64,000 nucleotides of DNA from Cyrtodaria siliqua (lineage: Eukaryota; Mollusca; Bivalvia; Adapedonta; Hiatellidae). Positions 1-13,270 of the stretch are shown here, in pieces. Location: NCBI GenBank assembly GCA_037043455.1, contig JAWPHD010001815.1, positions 124,001-188,000 on the forward strand, read 5' to 3'. The translations under genes and the position numbers were made by a program. The notes beneath the pieces were generated by a model. That model saw only the letters and a list, made by a program, of their open reading frames with translations, made no database searches and was not told the origin of the DNA. The stretch's first letter is position 1; the number at the start of each line of letters is the position of its first letter.

Positions 1-304
1 ATTCATGACACATTTTTGAGTTTGAACTTCATGACAGTTGCCTATTACAGCAAAACAGTATTACATACAAACTGAATTTGGTTTTGGGATTCTTATATTA
101 ATTTTGTATCACATAACTCATGGTGTGGGAGTGGAATAACACCATTCTATATTTGCCATTTACAACTAGTTATATTAAGTATGCAAATAAGGCTTAGGTA
201 TGCACTGTCAAAAAAATCGATAATGACTATGATCCAATTTCCCCGGTTTATGTCGGTTTCGCGTGTTAAAGCGACAGGCAAAATGCAATCTAACATTCGT
301 TCTA

Positions 305-411
305 ATTCATTATTGAATTTATTAAACTCTTTAGCAAAAATGATATAATGCTCGACAAAAGCCTCGCATTATATCATTTTGTCAACTCGATTAATAAATT
401 CAATAATGAAT
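305..411. repeat. Fold-back (hairpin) repeat
   Basis: The arm 'attcattattgaatttatta' is matched by its reverse complement about 65 bases later, with a second inner pair ('aaaatgatataatg' and 'cattatatcatttt'). The whole stretch can fold into one long hairpin, as short non-autonomous DNA elements do. It is followed by 'aagatcctctatat', which resembles the edge of the hairpin at 14602-14754, so the two may be related. No coding content. Confidence 0.6.
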
Positions 412-442
412 GAGTACTCATGTAAGATCCTCTATATATCCC

Positions 443-869
443 ACAGGCTTCCATTATGATAGTATAAAAGGATTTTAATCACAGAATGACAAAGAATGAC
501 ACAGAATGATTACACTACTTGTTCACACAACCGAAATGGAGTGAATAGTTTAGCGTTGTTTTATGTCGTTGTTTCAAGCTATTACAATTTATAATTACAA
601 TTTATAAAACAACGGGAAGCGATTCACTACTTTTTATGTGTGTATTCATTCAATCCCCATATTTCTATAATTGATGAAGAATTTCCTAGTAGGAGGGAAT
701 ATTTAGATAAGCCAATGTTGCAGAAACGAAGATAATGTATATCTTACCCAATTGCGGAGCAAAATTTATGCACACTATAATAAAAAGGTATAAAATAAAT
801 TCTGGAAAAACGAATATGTATTATTCTCTTCTCTCTATCCGTCTATACTATCGTAATGGAAGCCTGTGT
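443..869. repeat. Possible short inverted-repeat element
   Basis: The sequence 'aggcttccattatgatagta' near 446 recurs in reverse complement near 864 with one or two mismatches. The two arms are about 24 bases long and enclose about 375 bases without a supported ORF. A MITE-like element is the simplest reading; no target-site duplication was established. Confidence 0.4.
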
Positions 870-2402
870 TAGGTGAATAGGAAAAATAGTGAAACAAGCT
901 TATAGAGCAACGGAGATAGATAATTTCATGATCCAGAAGCTCCGGCTCATGAGGGGCCTGTGGACGCTCTACTGCCTGAACATGACTCTTATAATAATAG
1001 ATGAAGTTAGTCAAACTAATTTGAAATAACCAAGAATCAACAGAATCAGAGAACAGAAATGTTTTTTGCCTAATTTCCCTTGATGTCAACTCCATCAATG
1101 TCCATAATGATGCTTCCTCTCCCCTCCTAATGGCTGGATTGGACAATTAGCAACACAACAACGAAAACAACTAAAACATCAACAACATTAAGAACAACAG
1201 TGATTTTCCTATTTACCTCTATTTACCCTACCTCACCCCTCCAAAGGCAGGACCAATGACCCCAAAATGACCATTTGATCAAATCTGCTAGAGAACCACA
1301 ACCTAATGCTACATGCATGCAATTATATGACATGCTAGAGCACTAGCTATGTCTTGTGGTTTTCCAAAATCTTTTCTATCATTTCCCTATATAAACAAAC
1401 TTTGGACTCCAAGAGTCATGACTATATTTTACCCTGGGACTTAATTTGTATATCTGATTTTCTAAATCTGTTTAGCTATCCACAAAATGAAATGTGTTTT
1501 AATGTTTCGAGAAGTTAAGTAATGGTGTTATCTTGCATATGGCGTTGACCTAATTTTGAAAGGTAATCCATGTGAAATTTGGTCAAAAACTAACATGCAG
1601 TTTCAACTGATTACTAAAATAACTTAATTCAGTTACACTCCTAACCATTTAGGCCATTTAGTTTCTCCACAAAATGTCTGCTTTTTTCACTATATGTGTT
1701 GCTGTTGTATTTTTAGAGGCATGAATGTTGCAAGTATGAATCAATAAGGTAATAATGTCCAAAGTCTAAACTGAACAGAAAGTTTGACCTTGTTTAACCT
1801 TGCAATGTGTAGGGAGGGATACTTGTGTACATGTGCTGTAGCAATTAATAAACAAAAACAAATGGGAAGTATTTGTGTTTTGATTAAAAAATCTAAGAAT
1901 TGAAAACAAAATTGGATTATAAATGTATGTGAGTCTGTTATTTGACCAAAGATGTAGTTCAGTCTTTTCTTTCTTGTTAAAGTTGAGGAGGATGCAGGTA
2001 GTCAGTTACAGGTGAGGGTAATCAAATTGAATCATTTTGGTAATTAATTGCTGTTTTGTGAAACCCTTTTGGTAAATGTAATGCCCCCAGAGGTGCCGAA
2101 TAGAAACAATATGGGGGCAGTGCCTTTTTAATCTATTTAAATGGTGGGGCTGAAATGCAGTCCTTTCCCAACTGCAAATTAAAATACCTCTATATATATA
2201 TTTCCAAATCTTAAAAAATCACTCAAAAAAAAATATTTTTTTTTTTTTGTCTTTCCCCAATTTTAACAATCTTGCGCTTCTTTTTCTCAAAATAACAACA
2301 CCTGGGGGTGGTGCCAAACAAAAACAATATCGTACTTGTATTATAAGTGCTATGAATGTGATAAAGATCACAGTTTCCGATTAATATATATTCTACAAAT
2401 TA
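870..2402. other. Non-coding stretch downstream of the first zinc-finger exon
   Basis: I see no supported gene here. It holds AT-rich unique-looking sequence and a poly-A/poly-T tract near 2224-2250. For the minus-strand exon ending at 2403 this is the 3' side; an ATTAAA-type signal on the minus strand (TTTAAT on plus, near 2126) is a weak polyadenylation candidate. Confidence 0.4.
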
Positions 2403-3387
2403 TCAGTTGATCTGCACGAAGACAACTGCAAAACCAGGGTGCTGATTTTTAATATGCGGCTGAACATCACCCTGCATCAGGGGAGTGGGTGCACGACAAT
2501 ATGGACATTTAAACAATGGCCGATTCATTCTCTGCAGATTCGGTGGTGCTGAACCTGCATTAACAGCCTGACCTCGCACCTGTCCCATTCTAAGTAGTCC
2601 TGGCCTTGTGACCTGCATGGCTTGTAAAACTTGTGCCTGCGACATGACCTGCTGCGGTACACTCACTCGAATGAACTGCTTTGATGGCCCTGGCATCTGG
2701 TTAATTCCCGGCCTTGCTTGGAATGCCATTGGAATGCCCTGTTTAGGCACGCCTACAATCACTGGTCGAATACGAGCTGCTCCAGGCATTCTAATGACTT
2801 GCTGAGCCGGCGACGAGGTGGCCATGTGGGGAACTGGTCCTCTGTACCCGAGAGTACTCGCGCTGTGAGGTCGCACCTGTTGTGGTATTATAATCGGGTG
2901 TTGTCCCATCTGTTGGAATGTTCCTGGTATTGGCGCATGGCCCCGGGCTAGCTGAGGTTGTGCTGTTGGTTTTAGGACAAAACTCTTGAAAACACGAGAG
3001 TTTACGCTATTGTTCACAATTTCAGGCCCTGCAGGTCTGTTTTGTGACGCACCTGCGGACCTTTGGACAGTCCTGGTAGAATGGGTGACAGTAATGCCAA
3101 ATGGCGACACATGCGACTTGGTATGCGTTTCATGTAAAATTTGATCTTCTGGAGGATTTGCTGATTCAATGTTCACAGTTGGATCGGGAGATATCGTAAT
3201 CGGAGATGAAACAGGAGGTATAGCATTTTCTGACTCGACTTCCATCTTCTCGGAAATGTCATTTTCATCTGTAGCATCGAATTGGTCCTTTAGACTTACT
3301 ACTTCAACTAACTTCAAGTTCAGACTACCGCTACTGTCCTCATCATCACCATCGCACGTCAGGATTTCGTCATGGTATTCTTCAGAT
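2403..3387 (-). CDS. Terminal exon: acidic, Pro/Gln-rich tail with one C-terminal C2H2 zinc finger
   Basis: This is a partial CDS: the 3' exon of a gene whose 5' part is not here. The acceptor (minus strand 'ttccattttag') lies at 3388-3389, and the exon begins with the third base of a split codon (phase 2). It encodes about 327 residues to a TGA at 2403. The first quarter is acidic (DGDDEDSSGS) and the middle is rich in Pro, Gln, Met and Val, probably disordered and suited to transcription-factor contacts. The end holds one finger, C-PY-C-x12-H-x4-H, followed by 'PGFAVVFVQIN'. A single terminal finger after a long disordered tail, sharing phase and strand with the multi-finger exons upstream, suggests one of several alternative 3' exons of a lola-like transcription factor. 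That family link is inference; the exon and finger are seen directly. Confidence 0.75.
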
Positions 3388-3499
3388 CTAAAATGGAAAT
3401 TATTAATATTGCATATTGTGCATTTTACATGTATAAGCAAAATAAAAGCATTAATGATCATTCATCACAGACACACTACCTTGCAAAATAAAGAACTAA

Positions 3500-3917
3500 A
3501 AGTGTGTTCCACTGAACACTTGTGTCGCCTGTCGCCTGCATTGTGCTAATTTCAGCAATTACAATCAATCTATAAAGTCTGAAATCATGGGGTGCAATCT
3601 TTTATGAATTATGGAGCAGATTTTTTTAAATTGTTAAAGTTTATGAAAAGGGGATAACTCTGCATTCGATAATTGATAAGGAGGAACTGTATAAAGTTTC
3701 ATGACCATTATATGTCAATATTTTGTCAAACTATGAGCTTTGTTAGGTTGCAATTAAAGTTTTATGAAAAGGGCCATAACTCTGCCAAACTGAAAGTCAG
3801 TGTTATTGGACATGTCAATAGCATTGAGAAATTGATGAGGAACTGAAGTTTCATGACCACATGTCAATATGTTCCAAGTTATGCACATAATCTTCGAAAG
3901 AGGGTGTTGCAGTATCT

Positions 3918-3951
<34 letters not shown>

Positions 3952-4140
3952 GAGCCAGGTTAGATTGCAGGTTACAGTTTTATGAAAAGGGACATAACTA
4001 TGCCTAAATAAAAGTCTGTGTTAATAGCATTTCTTTGAGTAAGATGAAGAATTATGTGTGAAGTTTCATGAACATAGGTCAAACACTTTTCAAGTTATAG
4101 CCAGTTATGAGCTTGGATGTCCAGATAGCAATCCACCAAA
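3500..4140. repeat. Dispersed repeat with internal near-repeats and a GATA microsatellite
   Basis: Variants of 'tttatgaaaagggncataactctg' and 'aagtttcatgaccat' recur within the segment, and a second related copy lies at about 45965-46390. A (GATA)n run occupies about 3916-3952. No coding potential is seen. This is an ordinary dispersed repeat, probably in the intron or intergenic space of the zinc-finger locus. Confidence 0.6.
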
Positions 4141-4962
4141 CTATATGCAAAGATGCCACAAGAGTGAGAATTTCAAAAGTCAGTAAAAAAAATATATGGA
4201 TGAGCTAGCTATTCCAGAACTTGATTTTATTACAATACATGTTAGCCACCTCCCCACACCCTAACCTGTTAAACCACTCATCAAATGAAAAAAAAGCAAG
4301 TTAGCAAATCTACCATTGCAAGGTTATGTTCATATGAAGATTGTTTGTTTTATTAGCAACTGTCAAAAAATTCTCTGTAATAGTGTCAGAGTGATAGCAA
4401 GAGGCCAAGAAGACATGGTGTCGCTCTACTGATAAGTGAGCTAACAATTAACAATGATGTCATCTCTACACATATATAAATTTATTATATACTTCCCAGT
4501 GAAATAGTGGATTGTATGTGGTTAGAATAAACCTTATATTCTCATTGTTTATATTTTATAAAACACTACTTTTTTCTACATTTGCTTATAACAGTCATAA
4601 TTTGTGTCAAAGTTAAGAACTATATTCTATGCGCACTAAATATATGTAAATCGCCTCACGCGCTGGCGTTACTATATTTATCCGTGAATACGTTAAAGGG
4701 GAACTGTCGGAACGAAACATATATTCTGTTTGAAACAGTTTTGTAGTGTGAAAATATAAGTTTTCTCAATTTGTAAAAATATAAGTTTTCTCACTTCGAG
4801 ATGAAAATAAATCTTATATTCACTCCAAACCAACAAATATCCTCTATTTATTTATTATACAGGGCACTCACTCTTTAGTAAAATGTAGCATGTTATGAAC
4901 AGTGTTGAATGCAAACAAACAAGAGGTCAATGAACCTGAAGCACTCTACTGACAAAACAAGA

Positions 4963-6873
4963 GGCCCAAGAGGGCCTGTGAACGCTCTACTGGCTGTTAT
5001 ACCATTGATGAATCGAGTCGTACTACATGGTGTCTAGAGTGTACACAAGGTTTTTCAAGTATTTGACCTAGTGACCTAGTTTTTGACCCCATGGGACCCA
5101 TTTTCGAACTTGACCAAAATATAATTAAGACAACATTTCGACAAAGTTTCATCAATATCGGGTCAGAAATATGGCCTCTAGAGTGTACTAGTGACCTAGT
5201 TTTTGACCCTGTGTGACCCTGTGTGACCCATTTTCGAACTTTAGCAAGCTATAATTGAGACAAATATTCTGACAAAATTGCATCAAGATCGGGTCAAAAA
5301 TATGGCCTCTAGAGTGTACACACGGTTTTTCCAATATTTGACCTAGTGACCTAGTTTTTAATACCATGTGACCCATTTTTGAACTTGACCAAGATATAAT
5401 TAAGACAAACATTTTGACAAAGAGTGTACACAAGGTTTTTCCAATATTTGACCTAGTGACCTAGTTTTTAACCCCATGTGACCCATTTTCAAACTTGACC
5501 AAGATATAATTAAGACAAACATTCTGACAAAGTTTCATCAAGATCGGGTCAAAAATATGGCCTCTAGAGTGTACACACGGTTTTTCCAAAGTTTGACCTA
5601 GTGACCTAGTTTTTAAACCATGTTACCCATTTTTGAACTTGACCAAGATATAATTAAGACAAACATTTTGACAAAGTTTCATCAAGATTGGGTCAGAAAT
5701 ACGGCTTCTAGAGTGTACACAAGGTTTTTCAAGTATTTGACCTAGTGACCTAGTTTTTAACCCCATGTGACCCATTTTCAAACTTGACCAAGATATAATT
5801 AAGACAAACATTCTGACAAAGTTGCATCAAGCTCGGGTCAAAAATATGGCCTCTAGAGTGTACACAAGGTTTTTCCAATATTTGACCTAGTGACCTAGTG
5901 ACCTAGTTTTTGACCCCACATGACCCATTTTCGAACTTGACCGAGATTTCATTGAGACAAACAATTAAGATAAACATTCTGACAAAGTTGCATCAAGCTC
6001 GGGTAAAAAATATGGCCTCTAGAGTGTACACAAGGTTTTTCCAATATTTGACCTAGTGACCTAGTTTTTGACCCCACATGACCCATTTTCGAACTTGACC
6101 GAGATTTCATTGAGACAAACAATTAAGATAAACATTCTGACAAAGTTGCATCAAGCTCGGGTAAAAAATATGGCCTCTAGAGTGTACACAAGGTTTTTCC
6201 AATATTTGACCTAGTGACCTAGTTTTTAACTTCATGTGACCCATTTTCGAACTTGATCAAGATATAATTAAGATAAACAATTTGACAAAGGTTCATCAAG
6301 ATTGGGTAACAAATATGACCTCTAGATTGTACACAAGTTTTTTCAAGTATTTGACCTAGTGACCTAGTTTTTGACCCCACATGACCCATTTTTGAACTTG
6401 ACCAAGATATAATTAAGACAAACATTTTGACAAAGTTTCATCAAGATTGGGTCAGAAATACGGCTTCTAGCGTGTACACAAGGTTTTTCAAGTATTTGAC
6501 CTAGTGACCTAGTTTTTAACCACATGTGACCCATTTTCAAACTTGACCAAGATATAATTAAGACAAACATTCTGACAAAGTTGCATCAAGCTCGGGTCAA
6601 AAATATGGCCTTTAGAGTGTACACAAGGTTTTTCCAATATTTGACCTAGTGACCTAGTTTTTGATCCCACATGACCCATTTTCGAACTTGACCGAGATTT
6701 CATTGAGACAAACATTCTGACAAAGTTTCATGATGATTGCATCAGAAATGTGGCCTCTAGAGTGTACACAAGCAAAAGTTAACGGACGGACGGACGGACG
6801 ACGGACGGACGACGGAAGACGGACAACACACCATCCCATAAGCTCTGCTGGCCCTTGGCCAGTAGAGCTAAAA
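4963..6873 (-). repeat. Tandem-repeat-bearing dispersed element, unit about 145 bp
   Basis: The element opens with 'aagaggcccaagagggcctg' and 'cgctctactggc' and closes with an (acgg)n tract, 'gctggcccttggccagtag' and 'agctaaaaa'. The two ends are partly inverted copies (ctctactggc and gccagtagag). Between them a unit of about 145 bp is repeated roughly a dozen times; each contains 'gacctagtgacctagttttt', 'gacccatttt', 'gaacttgacc' and 'gcctctagagtgtacac'. The spurious short ORFs it generates are offset by exactly 145. Strand assignment is arbitrary. The 47737-49592 element has the same ends but a different unit. Confidence 0.85.
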
Positions 6874-7099
6874 ATGATAGGCTTTTGACAGTCAGTTCAG
6901 CAATGGCAGGGGACGCGAGGGATGGGGGACACATTTTTTAACTGATATATAAAATAATAATTAAGACATATACAGGTAAACAATATACTGATGTAAACTT
7001 GTTTTATCATCATTGAAAATACTATAATTTATTAACTCCCTTTTAACTTATTTATTTTAAATTGATTGTAACGAAAGCTCTATGAACTTATTTGAATAA

Positions 7100-7232
7100 C
7101 ACTGATGGCCTTGTTTGATGTCAATTTAAAAACAAAATGCTTCAATGCAATATGGCCTTGTTTGATGTCAATTTAAAAACAAAATGCTTCAATTCAATAA
7201 CACTAATGGCCTTGTTTGATGTCAAATTAAAA
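7100..7232. repeat. Three-copy direct repeat
   Basis: The string 'atggccttgtttgatgtcaa' occurs three times at a spacing of about 50 bases, each followed by a variant of 'tttaaaaacaaaatgcttcaa'. It is a local tandem duplication with no ORF. Confidence 0.7.
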
Positions 7233-7269
7233 GAAATGCTTAAGGGCAAACACAATGTCATGCTTGTCA

Positions 7270-7780
7270 TTTTTTAAGGCGTAGTCTCCATAAAATTGTA
7301 TTTTTAAAAGCTAAAATCTATTTTTAACTGTGGCAGCCCTGTAAAGTTTCATAAAATTCCATCACTTTGTAGTTTCACAGGAGTAGTCACCACAAGTTTA
7401 TTTTTCTATATAACCCCACTGGCAGCTGAATTTTAATTAAGACCAATAACATTTCATGCCAGTCATTTTGGCAAAGGTTCCCAATCAATACCACTTAGTT
7501 TTATGAAAAGTAGTTGCCACAAAATTGGTGATTTAATGATTAAATTGTTAGATGTGGTGGCCATCTTGAATTTCAGGTCAACCTGATTTTCACGGAGGAC
7601 CAACTAGACATAAAGAGCAACATTCCTGTGAAGTTTCCTGAAAATCCATCCAGTAAATTCAGAGAAATAGTCACAAACAATTTTTTACTGACAGATGGAC
7701 AGAACATAAGGTTGCGATGACAGATGACGCACCACAGCTTCAGATCTCTGATCATTAGAGAGATCAGTAGAGCTAAAAAC
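7270..7780. repeat. Dispersed repeat tail of the 'cagtagagctaaaaa' family
   Basis: Phrases such as 'cctgtgaagtttc', 'tccatccagta' and 'gtagtcacca' match those in the copy at 36183-37076. Both end in a degenerate 'gatcagtagagctaaaaa' or 'gatcagtagagctaagaa' tail. This copy lacks the 'aagaggcccaag' head and looks truncated. Confidence 0.55.
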
Positions 7781-9423
7781 AAACTTGATAGTCACATGGT
7801 CAACCCAAGGAACATGCACATGAAATTTTATTAGTATTAAACAAAGGTTTAGGAAATGTGGCTTAATTAATTAGTTTTAAAAAAAAAGTTGTTTATGTTT
7901 AGTTAATGTTATATATCATGAATTGGCAGAAATGTCATTTGTGTTCTTTCTTTGTACATCTAGCTTCAAAAAACCGGGCCCAGACTCTTAATGTAAAATA
8001 CAAGCTATATACACAACAGGAAATGTCATCCCCTAAGTTTCACAGACTTTTAGCCATAATAGCTAATAATAAATATATTCTGAAACTCTTTTTAGTTTAA
8101 TTTCAATCACCAAATTAACAGTGCTCCATTTAATCACCACATTTTATAATCCTTAATGTGATTGTGAGAATCTGGGTGGTCTATAAACCATATAAAACTA
8201 ACTGTTATACATTACGTGGCCTGATTATTAAATTTCATACCCCATCCGACACCTTCTCCAAGAAGCGAAAACGGGGTTGGTTGGGGTATGAAATAAAACC
8301 TTAATTTCGGCTTAAAAAGTTTGCATATTGTAAAATTAAAACATTTAATAGGTAATTTTAAACAGGTTATCACATTTTTTGCAGTAAATCATGTTTTTAA
8401 ATGTGTTTAATTTTCGAAATATTCCTTATAAAATCCTGTTAATATTATAAGCTTTCCCTTCGCTAAATGGAATTAAGACGGGACCAAGTAATGTATGCAA
8501 GACATTTTATTGAAAGTGATACAAAATAATTATGTTAAAATTAATTAATAATTATGTTAAAATAAACAAATGTACATTATAATATTATAATAAGAACTGT
8601 ATAAATGTGGAGATTGTTTTGTCTTTACAATTGATCTTTTGCCAGTACTTACATATCTAAGCCATATTGTAGATGTTGATAGGTCGTATTATAATATATG
8701 CATATGCACGTGCTAATGTTTGTGAAATTATCACATTGATCTGATTGGTTAAAAAGGATTTTGATTGACAACTAGAGTAAGGTCAATTACAGATGTAGAG
8801 TACACAATTTAGATGGAATGTTAAAGGGACACATGCACTACAATCTCTATGTCTTTCAAAATAATATTAGGTGAAATTGAAGCATGACTGCCATACACGT
8901 GCCCCTTTAAACCTTGAAACAAAACATTTACAAAGCCCTTTGTTACCTATTTAGTGACCTTTTGACATTGGTAAATGAAAACAAAAAACAATCTATAAGA
9001 GAATTTAAATGTTATAGATGTATATATATGCATTAAAAATCCATTATTATCTCTAAATGCTGAATTTTCTTATAACTGACAAGAAAACGAGAAATGTATC
9101 CAAAAACACAGCCCCAAATTCGCATGTGTAATAGTCTGTACGCAATTACTTCTATTGTTCTATATATATCTAGTTCTGAAGAGCAAGAGGTTTAAAAATG
9201 TCCATGAAAAGCCTGTACTATCTCAGTTCAATTATAAAGTACATTTAGTTCATTTTTCTTATCACATTCTCTCTTCACCGTTTGTGTTTTGAGAACTATA
9301 GTTTTGTCATTGACATTAAAATGAGTCTTTACTAATCTGGAAATTGGGCCAAATGTCAAAGCATCAAATTAAGGCTTTGTTTCAGTAGCCTTGTTCGCTT
9401 TTTTCCATGTGGCACTATGACAT
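7781..9423. other. Non-coding stretch with a small hairpin
   Basis: No gene is supported. A short palindrome (arms 'tttcataccccatcc' near 8233 and 'ttggggtatgaaa' near 8281) could be a remnant of a fold-back element. The rest is AT-rich sequence with stop codons in all frames. Confidence 0.4.
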
Positions 9424-9687
9424 TTACCGTATAATCCCTAATAAATTCCCCTCCCTCCACTATTTTTTCATAGTTAATCTGTTTCATTCACAATGGAACA
9501 CATAAAATCACTAGAAAACTTAAAATCCGGTGCAATAATTGATTGACTGACATGCAGACTGTGGTTTTCTTGGTAAAGAAAAACAATAAATGATGTCTGA
9601 TTTAAAAGTTATGTATTTATGGTCTCAAATGCCCCCCTTTTCAAATGTTATGTCCACGGGGGGCATTTATTAGAGATTATACGGTAA
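9424..9687. mobile_element. MITE with TTACCGTATAATC terminal inverted repeats
   Basis: The left end 'ttaccgtataatc' is matched exactly by 'gattatacggtaa' at the right end. The similarity continues inward imperfectly (ccctaataaattcccc against ggggggcatttattagaga). It is about 264 bp with no ORF. The superfamily was not determined. Confidence 0.65.
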
Positions 9688-11755
9688 TCCCCTCTTTCGT
9701 GAAAAGCATGTTGAGACCCACTTCAACACCCTCGTAGGGCCCCTTTTGGGAAGCGATAGTCTTTTCCAGATCAACTCGTGTTACTCCATTAATAGTTGTG
9801 GAAAAGAGCACTCAGATTTTTTCAAGTAGGCATCTAGAATTGTTTCAATTTCGGCAAGTGTAACAAGCCTGAAAGAAGCACTGTGACAGTCAATGGTGTT
9901 TGCTTATTTTATATATTTTAGGGATTTACAGCAATATCTGGTGGAAATGAAATCGTAACAGTTGAGTAGGAAATAATTTCTGCAAAACTTACAATTGACA
10001 ATCATGTACGCAAAATGGAATTAAAATGCTGTTAAATAGGCATATTAATATGTAATGAACTTTCATAATCAAATACAAAGTTTATTTCTCATGTAGGTCC
10101 AAAACTAATTAACTTGTGCTGTAATTAATTACATTAATGTGCATCTCAGTAAATAAATGCAATATTTCCAAAACAGAAATTGAACAGCAGAAGGTTGGAT
10201 TTCCCTCAAATGTATGTTCATTTTGTCATTTTTTGTTATTAATGTGTTCATCATGACCAAGCAGGTGCCATTTGAGCAGTTGAAGAAAACAATAATCATG
10301 ATCCGGCATAAATAGTGTTTACAACAGAACTGCAACTATAGCTCCGCAGTTTGACAGGTGATCATCAAGGAGGTTCTAGATTATAATGTCAATGTAAATG
10401 GTAAGGTGGACTTGAAATGTTCACTCTTGCTGACAATATGCACAAGGTCATTGATATCTACACAGTGGTTACAGACTTTACGAGGAATGAGGCGTCAGGT
10501 ATGGCTTTTTTTTGTTTTAAACAAATCTATTGTTTGTAGTCGTATTAGCCGGATTGTGTCAAAATCCAAGCTTATAGTTTGGCAATTTCCGTCTTTCTGT
10601 CAGTGTGTCCATCTAAGTGCTTTGACCTTTTGGTTACAGTTTTGGTTAAATGTTCTGGTTAAAGTTTTTGTTTTTCTTCAGTTCAAACAAATTGTTGGAA
10701 AGCTTTGAAACTTGGCACAGATGTTCATTATCATTACAACATGTTGTATGACAAAAACCATAACTCTGTGACACTGTCATGTATTTTATCTGCATCAGTT
10801 AAAATGAATTTGCAATCCGGCAGTCGCACCACCATTGGTGCTTTACTTGTTTTTAATTTATCCAAGCTTTCTGCTACGACAGAGATAACTCCTGTGTTAC
10901 ATTAAGTCCAATCCAATCCTTAAAATATGAAAAGAGTGCAGAGCAATGAAATAAATGCATTAATGTACGATGATGACCAATCAACACCCCTTCCCAGGTT
11001 ACATGTATAATTTGTAAATTATAACATGTATAATTTGTAAATTATAACAAGATATTTCAAACTCTGCTGAATAGACTGATCATGTCAATGTGGGGAATCT
11101 GTTTAGACTTTTTATTTAATGAATTTTGCAAAAGAAGTCTTTCCTATCAGGGCCATGGAGGCCATTAACTGACAATTACCTAAAGAAGAAACAACACCAT
11201 CCTCTTTCTTCAGATACTTGAATTCAAATCACAATCATGTCCAGGTTACGCGAAAATTACCCACTTATGACCCTCCGGTTTCATCTACAGACACATCATA
11301 CATGTATAATTTAAAGTCTAAATATTAGAAATGTAGATGTCAGGATTTTTTCCTTTCATTTTAAGTAAATAAAATGCTCAGAAATGAGAAATGACAATGT
11401 TTATGTCCCCAAGCATGAATCTGTTACACAAAGAACTGTATATATTTTGTATTATGGGCTAAATGTAAAGACCAAAGAGAAAGACCTCTTAACCAAAAAT
11501 TTAAACATCAGGTTGTCGGTCTTTTCATCATATATAATTGTTCCGGTCGCTTGATCTACTTTTCCACCAGTTGAGGCATTGCTTTTAAAATTAATACGAT
11601 CTTCCGATATAATACCTTTCATGTTTATAGGTGGACACATTTATAGGTGGACACATTTACAGTTGGCCACTATGCGTTCCTCTTTGATTGTGAACACTAT
11701 GTCTACCTATATCCGGAAAGGGAAGGTAACATTAACTGTTTGTCTTCCTTCTTGT
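9688..11755. other. Non-coding stretch with minor repeats
   Basis: No supported gene. Local direct repeats are visible: a 26-base near-duplication containing 'acatgtataatttgtaaatt' near 11000-11048, and 'tataggtggacacattta' repeated near 11625-11660. The ORFs of 60-116 codons here have no recognisable motif, compositional bias or splice context. Confidence 0.4.
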
Positions 11756-12038
11756 CTTGTCGTGCCCTTAATGGTTTATTCTCTTGTCTCATTGAGTAAT
11801 TACTTTGCGGCTTTCGAGCCCTTTCCATGCTTGCATTTTTTATATTCATATATACATAATCTTCTTTGTATTATATGGTCTATTAATGCTGCCTAGCTTG
11901 TTAAGGGATTAGCCTGGTGGAAATTCCTTTTATTTGTAACATCCTGTTTAATTGGGATGACAATAGGGTAAGAGTGATCGAGGTTTGGTGAACCCAAGAA
12001 TCTGGTCCAACCCGCAGTGACTTTTTGCCACTGACCAT
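11756..12038. repeat. Left part of a dispersed repeat split by an insertion
   Basis: Starting at 'tcgtgcccttaatggttta' the segment matches a copy at 49990-50420 in order: 'attaatgctgcct', 'gggatgacaa', 'aggtttggtg', 'ttgccactgacc'. The match stops at 12038 and resumes at 13271. The copy near 50 kb runs straight through this point, so the left and right halves here were one repeat before an insertion. Confidence 0.7.
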
Positions 12039-13270
12039 CGATGCCAAACTGAACTATCGATAGCAATCGCTGATAGTATAATGAACTATCGATAGTTTCG
12101 ATAGTTAACAAATAAAGAAATAGTCTTAGTGATCTGCATCTCTCATTCGCAACATTCAGTAGCTTACCCCGCCCGTACAAACAAAGCAAGCGGGAGTGAC
12201 GTCATAACAGGTAGAGGGTGGGTCTAATATGATGACTTACGAACATGGTACCTGATAGCTAATTCTGACTTTTTTCGTTTGGTAATATTAAATAGGTATA
12301 TATTTTAAAGGGCTCTGAAAAACTTGAAAAAAGCTGAAAGGATTATCAAAATGCCATGAAAAATAAAGGAGATAGGAAAATGTGCAAAGAAACATAAATG
12401 GAGGCGGCCATCTTGGAACGATAACATCGTCGCGCCTTTTTACTATATACGGTTTATTGACAAAATGTCTTTTAAAGCAAAGAAAATCACTGCAAATGAA
12501 AAATAAGGATACAATTTATACATTTTACATCTGTATATTTATTTTTAATCAATTTGCAGTGATATTCTTTGCTTTAAAATGTATTTTATCAATATGCCAT
12601 ATATGGTAAAAAGATGCGACAACATCATCATTCCAAGATGGCCGACTCCATTATGTTCTTTGCAAATTTTCAATAGGTCCTAATTATCTCCTTTATTTTT
12701 CATGGCATTTTGATAATTCTTTCAGCTTTTTTCAAGTTGTTCAGTCCTTTTAAATAACTCATGCTTGAAAACAGTGCCTCAACCCCTTTAATATATCCTA
12801 GTCTGATTACAACTCGCATACAAGTAAATACCAGTAATTACTAGATTTGTGCTTTCCGATAAACTTTATGTTAGGATAACAATAACAGTATAACTTTTTT
12901 GCATTCCGTTCGTGATTAGACCAAAACCAACATGGCAACGACCATCAAACTTGTACCTAACAAAAAGGCAAAATCTAGTGTTTGGCTGCACTTGGCGTTG
13001 TTATTCAATTATCAACACATCACTGGTTATTTCTCTGACAAATAAGTAATTTCTGCACAATTATATGTAAATGTGCATTTGTATGCATCAAGAAAACACA
13101 ATAGAGAGCCAATACAGTGTTATACATGGGTTTTTTTAACGAACTAAAAGGCTGTTAACATTTTGCGATACTATCATGATATTATTTCACTGTTGCAATA
13201 GTATCGTTACAGTTTTTTAACTAACACAATACTATCGCAATAGTCAAATTACTGGCGATAGTCACACCTA
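12039..13270. mobile_element. 1.2-kb insertion inside the dispersed repeat, flanked by CAT
   Basis: Comparison with the uninterrupted copy near 50 kb defines the edges: the host reads 'ctgacc' then 'ttccaagg', and CAT stands on both sides of the insert (12036-12038 and 13271-13273). The insert is rich in 'actatcgatag' and 'gcgatagt' motifs at both ends and contains the fold-back element at 12309-12749. There is no coding capacity. Its class is unknown; a 3-bp duplication is compatible with several DNA transposon superfamilies. Confidence 0.55.
12309..12749. mobile_element. Long fold-back MITE flanked by TTAA
   Basis: The left arm (…'gctgaaaggattatcaaaat'…'aaaataaaggaga') and the right arm (…'tctcctttatttttcatggc'…'gataattctttcagc') are imperfect reverse complements over about 200 bases each. 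They include 'ggcggccatcttggaacg' against 'ttccaagatggccgact'. TTAA stands at 12305-12308 and 12750-12753, as for piggyBac- or Kolobok-mobilised MITEs. It is nested in the 12039-13270 insertion. No ORF of note. Confidence 0.7.

Noticed and set aside
835..1146. 103-codon minus-strand frame near the left end
   Set aside because: No motif, splice context or compositional evidence; a frame of this length is expected by chance in 64 kb.
2608..3549. Plus-strand open frames overlapping the 2403-3387 exon
   Set aside because: They are antisense shadows of the minus-strand exon, which has an acceptor, a zinc finger and a protein-like composition.
4963..6873. CRISPR-like or gene-array reading of the regular repeats
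   Set aside because: Units are joined without unique spacers, are about 145 bp long and lie in a eukaryotic sequence; the short frames are shadows offset by the repeat length.
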